Positions 1-7,717 of a stretch of 24,058 bases of DNA are shown piece by piece. The stretch comes from DAIMZM01 sp036733985. Its GTDB lineage: Bacteria > Bacillota > Dehalobacteriia > UBA4068. The notes beneath the pieces were generated by a model. That model searched no databases, was not told the origin of the DNA, and saw only the letters and a list, made by a program, of their open reading frames with translations. Within the stretch, counting starts at the first letter, position 1. Every line of letters starts with the position of its first letter. Location of the stretch: NCBI GenBank assembly GCA_036733985.1, contig DAIMZM010000028.1:1-24058 (forward strand). Reading direction: 5' to 3'. The position numbers and the translations under genes are program-made.

Positions 1-254
1 TGGACCCTGTCGTCCACAATCGTGCCGAAGGCGCCCATAATCGTGGTCATCGACGTTACCGCCAGCAAACCGGCCATGATCCAGCTATCCATCAGGGTTT
101 TTGCCGCCGGGCTGTCCGGCAGGCCGCTGGCCCAGACGTCGCCTAAAAAGAGCACGTACAAGGCGATAATGATCAGCACCGCCAGCAGGGAAAAGAAAAC
201 GGAAGCCCGGTCCCGGAAAAAAACTTTCAGGTTTCTGGCGATAAAGGCTGTCAT
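1..254 (-). CDS. ABC-2 type transporter permease, N-terminal part (cut by window edge)
   Basis: This is the beginning of a membrane permease that continues past the left edge; only about 84 residues are visible. It starts MTAFIARNLKVFFRDRAS, a cytoplasmic basic amphipathic stretch usual for ABC-2 permeases. A first membrane helix (FFSLLAVLIIIALYVLFL, about residues 20-37) follows, then an external loop and a second helix near residues 58-75. Its ATG lies inside the TGA stop of the ATPase gene (ATGA overlap), so the two are translationally coupled and surely form one exporter. By family knowledge such pairs export drugs, antibiotics or lipids; the substrate cannot be told. The N-terminal fragment alone would not identify it, but the position beside a DrrA-like ATPase makes the call good. 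Confidence 0.85.
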   Translation of the reverse strand, partial: MTAFIARNLKVFFRDRASVFFSLLAVLIIIALYVLFLGDVWASGLPDSPAAKTLMDSWIMAGLLAVTSMTTIMGAFGTIVDDRV

Positions 255-1165
255 GACCGGATCTCCTTTCCGGTGACGCCGATAAAAGCGTCGTCCATGG
301 TGCCGTTCAGCACCTCAAAACCGGAGATATAGGGCTTCAGGCGCTCCAGCAGCGGCAAGGCTTCCAGCGTGGCGCCGATTTTGATCACGACGCGGCCGGC
401 AACGCGGGTATAGGGTATCTCTTGCTGGTCAAGTATGGCCAGCAGCGCCGCTTCGTCCGCCGGAACCAGCTTCAGCAGGTCGCTGGCATATGCCTCCTTA
501 AGCGCGGTGGGCGTGCCCTGGGCGGCGATCCGCCCATTATCGATCACCATCACATAATCCGCCTGGGCGGCTTCCTCCATATAATGGGTGGTCAAAAATA
601 CCGTCATCCCGGTTTCCTGCTGCAGGCTGCGGATGCTGTCCCAGACGTTTTTGCGGGTCTGCGGGTCCAGGCCGGTGGTGGGTTCGTCTAAAAAGAGGAT
701 CTTCGGCGTATTGATCAGGGCGCGGGCGATGTCCGCCCGCCGCTTCTGCCCGCCGGAGAGCTTGCCATAAGGCCGCTTAATGAAATCCTCCACGCCCGCG
801 GCCCGGGCTGCCCAGCCCACGGCCTGCTTAAGCTCAGGCCGGGATTTTTTGTAAAAGCTGCCCCGGCTGCGCATATTTTCTTCCACCGTCAGCAGCGGAT
901 CCAGCAGATGATCCTGAAAGACCACGCCGATGGCCTGGCGGATGGCCGGATCATCAACGCCCAGCTGATAACCGTCAATGTTCACTGTGCCCGCGTCCGC
1001 TTGCAGGATGGTGCAGAGGATATCGATGGTGGTGGATTTCCCGGCGCCATTGGGCCCGAGAAAAGCGAACAGCTGGCCCCGTTCCACATAAAAGCTGATG
1101 TCCCGCACTGCCTGGACAGGGCCATAAGCTTTTTTCAGACCCTTAACCTCAATGATTTTCTCCAT
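251..1165 (-). CDS. ABC transporter ATP-binding protein, DrrA/drug-export type
   Basis: A 304-residue cytoplasmic nucleotide-binding subunit that would power the permease encoded immediately downstream. All motifs are intact: Walker A GPNGAGKST at 37-45, Q-loop Q84, signature LSGGQ at 136-140, Walker B ILFLDEP at 156-162 with catalytic E161, and H-loop H194. The C-terminal 80 residues after the ATPase core match the extension common in the DrrA/CcmA-like daunorubicin-resistance family, and the total length is usual. The stop codon overlaps the permease start (ATGA). The substrate is unknown: drug, lantibiotic or lipid export are all possible, and no regulator is visible nearby. Confidence 0.93.
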   Translation of the reverse strand: MEKIIEVKGLKKAYGPVQAVRDISFYVERGQLFAFLGPNGAGKSTTIDILCTILQADAGTVNIDGYQLGVDDPAIRQAIGVVFQDHLLDPLLTVEENMRSRGSFYKKSRPELKQAVGWAARAAGVEDFIKRPYGKLSGGQKRRADIARALINTPKILFLDEPTTGLDPQTRKNVWDSIRSLQQETGMTVFLTTHYMEEAAQADYVMVIDNGRIAAQGTPTALKEAYASDLLKLVPADEAALLAILDQQEIPYTRVAGRVVIKIGATLEALPLLERLKPYISGFEVLNGTMDDAFIGVTGKEIRS

Positions 1166-1288
1166 TCAGCCGCTCCCCGCAATCATCCGCCTCTATCTTG
1201 GCCATAAAGCTGCCGCTGATAAAATCCCTTACCTAAAATCTTCAAAATACCCTTTTTGCCATAAAATAGGCTTTTTATTAATTTGATT

Positions 1289-1317
1289 GTAATACGCGCT
1301 AAATAATTAAGCAACAA
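1289..1317 (-). promoter_or_regulatory. Possible promoter for the ABC exporter operon
   Basis: On the minus strand TTGTTG and TATTAC are separated by 17 bases in an AT-rich stretch of otherwise GC-rich DNA, about 120 bases before the ATPase start. The -10 box is weak, so the exact site is uncertain. Otherwise the gap 1166-1370 shows nothing coding. Confidence 0.4.
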
Positions 1318-1370
1318 AAAGATTTCTGTTTCAACATCAGGCAAAAGAAACCTGCGGCCCGCTGATCTGT

Positions 1371-3524
1371 TTACTGTTTTGCCTGTTTCAGGGAGAGGGA
1401 GATGCGCTTTTTCCGCTGATCCACAGCCAGCACCATAACTTTTACCGTATCTCCCACAGATACCATTTCCGAGGGATGGCGGATGAACTTATCCGCCAGT
1501 TCTGAAATGTGGACAAGCCCGTCCTGGTGCACGCCGATATCGACAAAGGCGCCGAAATCAATGACATTGCGCACCGTACCGCTGAGGATCATGCCCGGCG
1601 TCAAATCCTTGATAGCCATCACGTCCGTACGCAGCAGCGGCTCCGGCAGCTCTTCCCGGGGGTCCCTTCCCGGCTTCATCAGCTCTTTGACGATATCTCT
1701 CAAGGTCGGGAGGCCCACCCCGCATGCCGCCGCGGCCTGGGCCTCACCATAACCTTTCACCCGCTCCGGCAGCTGGGAGATTTGCCCTGCCGCCACGTGG
1801 TTCAGCGTATAGCCGCAGAGCGCCAGCAGCCTTTCCGCCGCGGTATAGCTTTCCGGATGCACCCCTGTGTTGTCCAGCACGGATTTGCTTTCAGGTATGC
1901 GCAGGAAGCCCGCGCATTGCTCGAAAGCCTTCGGTCCCAGCTTCGGCACTTTCAGCAGCTGCCTGCGGGAAGTGAAGGCGCCGTTTTCCTCCCGGTAGGC
2001 CACGATGTTTTTCGCGCTGGCGCCGTTCAGCCCGGACACCCGCTGCAGCAGCGTGGGAGAGGCGGTGTTCACATCCACGCCCACGGCGTTGACACAGTCC
2101 TCCACCACGCCGCCAAGGGTTTCATCCAGCTTTTTTTGCGGCATATCATGCTGATACTGCCCCACGCCGATGGCTTTGGGATCGATCTTCACCAGCTCCG
2201 CCAGGGGGTCCTGCAGCCGCCGGGCAATGGAGGCGGCTGAGCGCAGATTGACGTCGTATTGGGGGAATTCCTCAGACGCCAGCTGGGATGCGGAATAGAC
2301 CGACGCGCCCGCTTCGTTGACGACCATGTAGCTGACCCCAGGGACGCGGCTGATCAGCTCGGCGGTCAGCTGCTCCGTTTCCCGGGAAGCCGTGCCGTTG
2401 CCGATGGCGATATGCTCTACCCGGTGCTGATGGATCAGCCTTGCCAAGGCTGCCAGGGCTTCTGTTTTTTGGCGCTGGCCATAGGTGGGATAGACGACGG
2501 CGGTATCCAGAACTTTGCCCGTACCGTCCACCACGGCCACCTTGCAGCCGTTACGGTAACCGGGGTCCAGGCCCATGGTCACATGGCCTTTGACAGGGGG
2601 CTGCATTAACAGGGGCTTTAGGTTGAGGGCAAAATTATGTATCGCCCCCGCCGCCGCGGTCTCGGTCAGCGCGCCGCGCACCTCCCGGGCCATAGAGGGA
2701 TAAAGCAGGCGGTCATACCCGTCCTCTGCCGCGCGCCGGACCAAATCCGCTGCGCTGGAACCGGGTTTTACAATATGGTCCCATATCAGCGCCAGGGCCT
2801 GTTCCCGGCCGATATCCAGCGAAACCTTCAAAAAGCCCTCTTTTTCCCCCCGGTTGATCGCCAGTATCTGATGCCCCTGCAGCCGAGGCAAGGGCTGCTC
2901 AAACTGATAGTAAAGGCTGTATACCGAATCTTCCTCTTTTTCCGCAACGGATCTCAGCTTGCCCTTGTTCAGGAAAAGCTCCCGCAGACACCGCCGGATC
3001 TGGGCGGCGTCGGAAACCAGCTCGGCGATGATGTCCGCCGCGCCGGCCAGCGCCTCCCCGGCAGTCTCCACGCCTTTTTCCGCGTTGATATAGGCTGCGG
3101 CCAGCACAGTTAGTTCCGGCAGATCCCGGCTCTGGCTGAACAGCGTCAGGGCCAGGGGCTCCAACCCTTTTTCCTTGGCCATGACGGCGCGGGTACGGCG
3201 CTTCTGCTTATAAGGGCGGTAGAGATCCTCCACCTCCGCCAGGGTTTGCGCGGCGTCGATTTCAGCCGCCAATTCCGCCGTCAGTTTATCCTGGGCCGCC
3301 ACCGCCTTTTTCACCTCTTCCCGGCGGGCCGCCAGGTTGCGCAGATAGTTCAGCCTGCCCGCCAGATCCCGCAACGCCGTGTCGTCCATGGCGCCATGCA
3401 TTTCCTTACGGTAGCGCGCGATAAAGGGAATGGTATTCCCTTCGTCGACGAGGCTGATAACATTTTGAACATGGGCTTCGCTTCTACCCAGTTCTTTTGC
3501 GAGTATCGTGATAATGCTTTCCAT
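1371..3524 (-). CDS. tex: Tex family transcription accessory protein / S1 RNA-binding protein
   Basis: A 717-residue Tex protein, a cytoplasmic nucleic-acid-binding factor that in other bacteria is linked to transcription and stress or toxin gene expression. Family order is complete: N-terminal Tex helical domain with the typical IARYRKE motif near residue 36, a YqgF/RNase H-like domain beginning near MGLDPGYRNG (about residue 317), helix-hairpin-helix elements around 490-560 (VDVNTASPTLLQRVSGL), and a C-terminal S1 domain over about 641-717 with DFGAFVDIGVHQDGLVH. The start is well supported by GAGGAG a few bases upstream of the ATG. It appears to be a single-gene unit between two intergenic gaps. 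Nothing in it looks unusual. Confidence 0.97.
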   Translation of the reverse strand: MESIITILAKELGRSEAHVQNVISLVDEGNTIPFIARYRKEMHGAMDDTALRDLAGRLNYLRNLAARREEVKKAVAAQDKLTAELAAEIDAAQTLAEVEDLYRPYKQKRRTRAVMAKEKGLEPLALTLFSQSRDLPELTVLAAAYINAEKGVETAGEALAGAADIIAELVSDAAQIRRCLRELFLNKGKLRSVAEKEEDSVYSLYYQFEQPLPRLQGHQILAINRGEKEGFLKVSLDIGREQALALIWDHIVKPGSSAADLVRRAAEDGYDRLLYPSMAREVRGALTETAAAGAIHNFALNLKPLLMQPPVKGHVTMGLDPGYRNGCKVAVVDGTGKVLDTAVVYPTYGQRQKTEALAALARLIHQHRVEHIAIGNGTASRETEQLTAELISRVPGVSYMVVNEAGASVYSASQLASEEFPQYDVNLRSAASIARRLQDPLAELVKIDPKAIGVGQYQHDMPQKKLDETLGGVVEDCVNAVGVDVNTASPTLLQRVSGLNGASAKNIVAYREENGAFTSRRQLLKVPKLGPKAFEQCAGFLRIPESKSVLDNTGVHPESYTAAERLLALCGYTLNHVAAGQISQLPERVKGYGEAQAAAACGVGLPTLRDIVKELMKPGRDPREELPEPLLRTDVMAIKDLTPGMILSGTVRNVIDFGAFVDIGVHQDGLVHISELADKFIRHPSEMVSVGDTVKVMVLAVDQRKKRISLSLKQAKQ

Positions 3525-3553
3525 ATGCGCTCCTCAGTCCTGATTTGAAAATT

Positions 3554-3581
3554 ATTTTACCACAAAGCCGGGTACAGTAAA
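3554..3581 (-). promoter_or_regulatory. Promoter of tex
   Basis: Minus-strand TTTACT and TAAAAT with a 16-base spacer lie about 30 bases before the tex ATG. The -10 box is one base off consensus. Confidence 0.6.
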
Positions 3582-3656
3582 AGAAGATGCGTGACGGCAG
3601 GCCGGCCGTGGCCGGAGGTGAGCCGCTACAAGCGCATCAGGCTGCGTGTTGCAGGC

Positions 3657-3709
3657 AAAATAAAAAGCCGGGGTACCGATCATAAATCTATCTCACTATC
3701 CCGGCTTTT
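3657..3709 (-). terminator. Probable terminator downstream of the membrane-anchored protein gene
   Basis: AAAAGCCGGG (3663-3672) and CCCGGCTTTT (3700-3709) form a perfect 10-bp stem. On the minus strand it is followed by a T-rich run (3657-3666). The 27-base loop is unusually long for an intrinsic terminator. The stem is symmetric enough to act weakly in the other direction too. Confidence 0.55.
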
Positions 3710-3730
3710 CACGCCCAAATCATGGGATTA

Positions 3731-3751
3731 TTAATTTTAGGCTAAAATTAA
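3731..3751. repeat. AT-rich perfect palindrome
   Basis: Two 10-base arms, TTAATTTTAG and CTAAAATTAA, surround a single G. It sits about 50 bases past the stop codon of the membrane-anchored protein gene. It is too AT-rich for a usual terminator stem; it may be a protein site or part of a double terminator with the hairpin at 3657-3709. Confidence 0.5.
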
Positions 3752-3802
3752 AAATGACGCGGTTTTGTTATGCTGCCCCTGCCGGATTTAGCGGCTTCCC
3801 CA

Positions 3803-4894
3803 TCAGGGATGGCCTGGGGCGTCCACAGGCTCAACCCGGAAGATATAATCACAGCGGACCTCAGCTGGGTCGCCGTACAGCCGCCATCTGCCGATCCAGG
3901 TCCGGTGATCCAGGAGAAAAATCCGGTAATAGCCGTATTCCCCGAAATCGCCACGTACCGAATAACCGTACTTTGAACCGTATTCCGCTACGCTGACGGT
4001 TTCCGGCGCCAGGTCTCCGCCAGGTTTTTGCCTAACGCTGACCGTCTCACCCAGAGCTGTCCCGTCAGAGTAATAAGCCTGGGCATAGGAGGCGTCGCCG
4101 ATCACATCCTGATAGGTTGGGCAGCTCACGGAGAAGGTTTCCGGCAGAACCGTGAAAACCGCTTCCTTGGCAGCGGCCAGGAGTTCTTCATCGTCAACGG
4201 CCAGGAGCGGGGAAAGGTAGACGATTTCAGCAGGGGCAAACGTTCCGTAGAGCATGCCCCAGGCCGGCGCTGTCCCCGCGGCGGGAACAATGAACCGCAG
4301 CGGCTCCTCAAAGCCGGTGATATTAATGCTGACCAGGACGTCTTCTTCTCCAGCCAGCAGATATTCGTCCAGCTCTCTGCCGTAAGCGACGGGGATCTCA
4401 TCACCCTGACGCAGGCTTCTGCCGCTGTCCGTCAAATCCCGTTCGGTTGTTCCGTCGCGCCAGGTAAAAACATATTTTCCGCTCAGGATGTCCCAGAGCG
4501 CCTCACTGGAATCCGCGTCTTCGCTGTATTGATAGGGCATATTGTCCGTGATCAGGATCTCCCCCCGGACCCGCTCATCATAGTAGCTCAGGCTGTTTTG
4601 GAAGACGGCTACGGCTTCCTCATTTTTAATTTCAGAAGTCACCAGATAGAGGCCGTTTCTGTAGAAGGCCTGTTCTTTGAGGCGGCTGATTTCACCAGCG
4701 CTGCCTGGGTTTGCCAGCAGGAACAGAACGGCAATGAGGCAGACGGCTGCCGCGGCCATGATCAGCCGGCAGCCGGGCTTTTCAAAGCGGCGTTTATGTT
4801 TGATCCGCTCCTTCCCGCCGCTCTCTGGGTTTACAGATGCTTGCGCCTCGAAGTCCCCCTTTTCAAATGGCTTTTCCAGCTCACCTTTTTCCAT
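3803..4894 (-). CDS. Membrane-anchored protein of unknown function
   Basis: I do not recognise this 363-residue protein. The first 41 residues are charged and rich in Lys and Glu (a KGELEKPFEKGDFE stretch), then comes one hydrophobic helix at about 42-61 (LIMAAAAVCLIAVLFLL), preceded by basic residues KHKRR. This predicts a cytoplasmic N-terminus, a single membrane anchor and a roughly 300-residue extracellular domain. That domain is acidic and rich in Tyr and Gly, with few Cys and no enzyme motif I can name. The start is fixed by GGAGGG seven bases before the ATG, and there is a good promoter upstream. It is monocistronic. The hydrophobic helix lacks a lipobox or obvious signal peptidase site, so anchoring is more likely than secretion. 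Confidence 0.82.
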   Translation of the reverse strand: MEKGELEKPFEKGDFEAQASVNPESGGKERIKHKRRFEKPGCRLIMAAAAVCLIAVLFLLANPGSAGEISRLKEQAFYRNGLYLVTSEIKNEEAVAVFQNSLSYYDERVRGEILITDNMPYQYSEDADSSEALWDILSGKYVFTWRDGTTERDLTDSGRSLRQGDEIPVAYGRELDEYLLAGEEDVLVSINITGFEEPLRFIVPAAGTAPAWGMLYGTFAPAEIVYLSPLLAVDDEELLAAAKEAVFTVLPETFSVSCPTYQDVIGDASYAQAYYSDGTALGETVSVRQKPGGDLAPETVSVAEYGSKYGYSVRGDFGEYGYYRIFLLDHRTWIGRWRLYGDPAEVRCDYIFRVEPVDAPGHP

Positions 4895-4931
4895 GGGGCA
4901 ACCCTCCAGTCGAAAGGTCCAGTCTACAATT

Positions 4932-4960
4932 AGACTAACACCTTAGGCTGAGGCTGTCAA
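4932..4960 (-). promoter_or_regulatory. Promoter with overlapping palindrome
   Basis: Minus-strand TTGACA and TAGTCT with a 17-base spacer lie about 40 bases before the gene at 4894. The -10 box is part of a short palindrome, AGTCTA-N4-TAGACT at 4921-4936, which could be an operator or a hairpin at the RNA 5' end. Confidence 0.65.
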
Positions 4961-4973
4961 CCGCGCGCGCAGC

Positions 4974-5030
4974 AAAAAGCCTAAGCCGCGTACCATAGCG
5001 GCACGCGATTTTACCTGCCGGTCCTCATCG
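4974..5030 (-). repeat. Orphan copy of the tRNA-terminator element (copy A)
   Basis: Bases 4986-5030 match 7730-7774 at 36 of 45 positions by eye. On the minus strand it folds into a stem (CCGCGTACC 4986-4994 with GGCACGCGA 5000-5008, including wobble pairs) followed by a T run (4974-4978), so it looks like an intrinsic terminator. Unlike copy B it has no minus-strand gene in front of it: the toxin-like gene on the other side runs away from it. It marks the left edge of the accessory cassette. Confidence 0.7.
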
Positions 5031-5104
5031 GACTGTGTTGTGTGAACTAAAAAGATGCGCGGCAAAAATCATTTTCCCTAATGGCAGTTTTTTGACCAAA
5101 CGCC

Positions 5105-6607
5105 ATGGTGGGCAGCGGCTCCGGCAGCAAGATTGGCGGCTCAGCCGGCAATCCAACTATTGCCCTACGCACAAACCTAGACCCTCATAAACTTATACGC
5201 GCGCCACTAAAACCGAGTGATTTTCCCGCGAAAATCGTACCGGCTCAAAGCTACCAGCAACAGCAGTTTAACAACCTCACCGCCGATATCATGGCTAAAG
5301 CACCGAAAACATCAGCCCAGCCGCCAGCTGCCAGTTCCGTCTACTTTAATACGGGCGGCGATATCAACAGCGCCAAAGCCAATGTGAAATCCTGGCAGAT
5401 ACTGCTCAACCAAAAGGGGTATCGGGACAAGGATGGCAATAAGCTGGCGGAGGACGGTATCTGGGGGCCGAAGACGGAATATGCCTGGCTCAGCTATCAG
5501 CAGGCTCAGGGGGAAAAAGTTACCGCTACCGGCAGCGCCAACTACACACAGAACCAAATAAAGGAGGGCGCGGCGGCCATAGCGAATAACCAGCTCAGCA
5601 ACATATTCAAGGCGCCGCCCGCCACCCCTGCCCGTTCCTGGACCAAGCTGCAGCAAGCCAATGACCCTATCCTGAAGAAGCTGGAAGCGGCGATAGCGGC
5701 GGAGCCAAGGGCAAAGGCAGCCTTCTCCTCCCCGGAGGAGATCCGGAAAAGGCAAGAAGCCCTGAACGCCCTGGGCTTTACCGGCCCGGATGGGAAAAAG
5801 CTGCCGGAGAACGGCAAGCTGGACCTGAACACCGTCGTCGCCTATGACCAGCTGATCCATAACGGCAGCTTCTTTGGTAATGTAGGCAGCCCGATTACGA
5901 AGGTGCTGACCGGAAAGGACGGGACAGGCGCCTCCGCCTCCACAATAATCGGCGACCTGGCTACCGGAATGTTTCCCAGCACCAGTGTGATCAGCCCGCT
6001 GCAAAGTGATATCACAAACATTACTAAATTTATTAACAATGAAGGTAACTATCTTTTAAGATATCAAGATGGGCCAAGAGTGTTAATGATAGACAAACCA
6101 GGCACACTTAATGGCAAGTCCATAGGCCACCATATTAATACCATGACATACCCGGAAATCCAAAACGGGAACTTTAACGCCATACAGAAGAAGGTGTTAA
6201 CCGGGTTGAGTCATAAGGAAATTCCCACGCCGGTATATGAAGCCTTTCATAATTTTGACGACGTCACTAAAGTCGTGAAAAACGGCGGCAAGGCCTTGGG
6301 CGCGGTGGGTATCGCCTTTGACGCCTATGAATTGGGCAGCACCATTTATATTGATTTGAACGATGAAGATCAAAAGCTGGGACAGGAAACGGTTGCCACC
6401 GCGGTGGGTATCGGCGGGAGCTGGGCCGGAGGCCTTGGCGGGGCTAAGCTGGGTGCTATGGGCGGCGCGGCTATCGGCACCTTGATCTGCCCAGGCCTGG
6501 GCACAGTGATCGGTGGCTTTATCGGCGGTATCGGCGGTGGCGTCGGCGGGGCAATGGGCGGCAGGGCTGCCGGGGAATGGGTTGTGGAGATGGCCTATGA
6601 AAAGTGA
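5105..6607 (+). CDS. Modular toxin-like protein: peptidoglycan-binding-like repeats, GHH motif, glycine zipper
   Basis: A 500-residue protein of modular build. Residues 1-75 are low-complexity (Gly/Ser, then Pro/Gln/Ala). Two peptidoglycan-binding-like repeats follow: near 93-132, with LLNQKGY and DGIWGPKTEYAW, and near 211-250, with ALNALGF and LPENGKLDLNTV. Residues about 300-385 are encoded by clearly AT-richer DNA and contain IGHHINTMTYPE (G341-H342-H343), reminiscent of GHH-type HNH nuclease toxins. The last 80 residues are a glycine zipper (repeated GG and GxxxG), as in membrane-active or translocating toxin segments. No signal peptide is visible. The ATG lacks a ribosome binding site and an in-frame stop lies three codons upstream, so the 5' end may be lost. 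I infer a polymorphic-type effector; a phage or cell-wall protein is the alternative. Confidence 0.7.
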   Translation: MVGSGSGSKIGGSAGNPTIALRTNLDPHKLIRAPLKPSDFPAKIVPAQSYQQQQFNNLTADIMAKAPKTSAQPPAASSVYFNTGGDINSAKANVKSWQILLNQKGYRDKDGNKLAEDGIWGPKTEYAWLSYQQAQGEKVTATGSANYTQNQIKEGAAAIANNQLSNIFKAPPATPARSWTKLQQANDPILKKLEAAIAAEPRAKAAFSSPEEIRKRQEALNALGFTGPDGKKLPENGKLDLNTVVAYDQLIHNGSFFGNVGSPITKVLTGKDGTGASASTIIGDLATGMFPSTSVISPLQSDITNITKFINNEGNYLLRYQDGPRVLMIDKPGTLNGKSIGHHINTMTYPEIQNGNFNAIQKKVLTGLSHKEIPTPVYEAFHNFDDVTKVVKNGGKALGAVGIAFDAYELGSTIYIDLNDEDQKLGQETVATAVGIGGSWAGGLGGAKLGAMGGAAIGTLICPGLGTVIGGFIGGIGGGVGGAMGGRAAGEWVVEMAYEK

Positions 6608-6625
6608 TAAGGAAGGGGCGGCAGC

Positions 6626-7339
6626 ATGAAAAGACAGGTGTACGATTATGTGGTGGATGAAAGTAAGGTTCGGCTAATTAGCGGTCATAAGGAAGCCCGG
6701 GATAATTATGCGGCTTTTGATTTTGTGGCAGCTGACGAGGATGAATCGGATGAGAAAGCCTTCGCACTTGTTGCCTACGCCGCTATGGAGCTTCTGTCCC
6801 AAGGGCATGTGGTACTATATAGTGCCCAATACAAACAGCGCAAAGAAGCGAAGAAGCGGCTGTTTGGCGGCTATAAGCCGGCAAAATACGCCAAAGAGGA
6901 CGGGGCCACCCGCCTAAAACAATATTTGCTGGAAAGCGGCTGGAACGACGGCGTCTTTGCGGATCGGGAACAATTTGTAATGAGAAGGCTCTTGTGGAGC
7001 AAGTACCGCGTGGATCGCAAAGACTTATTCATCCTTCAGGAACGTCTGGACATGACGCTATTTAAAAAGACGGATCTCACTTATTCGGGAGACGGCTCCT
7101 GTGTTGGCATCGGCGTCAGCGTTTTCCCTGACACCACGATCCGGCAATACCCCAGCGCCGAGGAAACCATCGACTATTACCGGCAAACAGATGATTTTAT
7201 CCTGTCATTTGGCGCGGATATAATCTTACCCCGTGCCTACATCACCTTAAACAAACGCTATATGTCCGAGCAGCAGCTTATTGAAAAGCTGAGCGCGGTG
7301 GCGGCGCAATTTGATAAAACATTGGAGGTAAACATATGA
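6626..7339 (+). CDS. Unknown protein, candidate immunity partner
   Basis: I do not recognise this 237-residue soluble protein. It has no signal peptide, membrane helix or catalytic motif that I can name; it is mixed-charge and rich in aromatic residues (Tyr, Phe), with a Lys/Arg patch near 70-85 (YKQRKEAKKRLFGGYK). It starts 18 bases after the toxin-like gene, with AAGGGG upstream of the ATG, and its TGA overlaps the ATG of the DUF4176 gene. A soluble protein placed directly behind a toxin-like gene is typical of an immunity protein, and that is the basis for the guess. A chaperone or adaptor is the other possibility. Confidence 0.75.
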   Translation: MKRQVYDYVVDESKVRLISGHKEARDNYAAFDFVAADEDESDEKAFALVAYAAMELLSQGHVVLYSAQYKQRKEAKKRLFGGYKPAKYAKEDGATRLKQYLLESGWNDGVFADREQFVMRRLLWSKYRVDRKDLFILQERLDMTLFKKTDLTYSGDGSCVGIGVSVFPDTTIRQYPSAEETIDYYRQTDDFILSFGADIILPRAYITLNKRYMSEQQLIEKLSAVAAQFDKTLEVNI

Positions 7340-7565
7340 AATATTATCCCATCGGCACCGTGGTAACCTTGAAGAACGGCGACCGCCCGATCCTGATTTA
7401 TGGCAGGAAGCAGGTACAGGCTGACACCAATCTGCTCTGGGATTATGTAGCCTGCCTCTATCGGAAGGAAACCTGGGGGACGGCTACACCATCTTCTTCC
7501 AGTAGGAGGAGATCGGCAAAGTCCACTTCACCGGCTATGCTTCCCCGGCTGAACAAAAGATGTAG
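7336..7565 (+). pseudogene. DUF4176 gene broken by a frameshift and a stop codon
   Basis: The first 42 residues (MKYYPIGTVVTLKNGDRPIL, then a stretch ending DYVACLY) match the DUF4176 family, small proteins found beside secreted toxins in Bacillota. After the Tyr codon at 7459-7461 the family motif continues only in another frame: EGNLGDGYTIFFQ from 7464, which implies loss of one base (CCG to CG near 7462). In that frame TAG at 7503-7505 interrupts it, then EEIGKVHFTGYASPAEQKM runs to a natural TAG at 7563-7565. Two independent lesions argue for real decay rather than one sequencing error. GGAGG lies before the ATG, which overlaps the upstream stop (ATGA). Read without repair, the first frame would run to 7653 with an unrelated Ser/Arg-rich tail. 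Confidence 0.85.
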
Positions 7566-7595
7566 CAGGTTCTTAATCGGGCATAGCGATTTCTT

Positions 7596-7636
7596 AAAAA
7601 AGGTGGAGAGAACCTATAGTTCCCTCCCTCCTTTTT
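7596..7636 (+). terminator. Terminator of the toxin-like operon
   Basis: A long, slightly imperfect stem (AAAAAGG... with ...CCTTTTT, loop near 7613-7617) ends in a run of T. It lies about 30 bases after the natural DUF4176 stop, which supports that stop as the ancestral gene end. Confidence 0.75.
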
Positions 7637-7646
7637 GCATAAGAAA

Positions 7647-7679
7647 AGGTTGACAAGTTTATCGCAAGCTTGTCAACCT
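7647..7679. repeat. Perfect 11-bp inverted repeat
   Basis: AGGTTGACAAG (7647-7657) and CTTGTCAACCT (7669-7679) flank an 11-base loop. On the minus strand the stem is followed by TTTTCTT, so it could back up the tRNA terminator; it could also be an operator or a mobile-element remnant. Nothing codes here. Confidence 0.55.
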
Positions 7680-7717
7680 ACCTTGTCTTTAGCCAACAAA
7701 AAAATGCGGTCGCGAGG

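Noticed and set aside
7566..7653. Ser/Arg-rich C-terminal tail of the DUF4176 reading frame
   Set aside because: It is out-of-frame translation after the frameshift and runs into the terminator.
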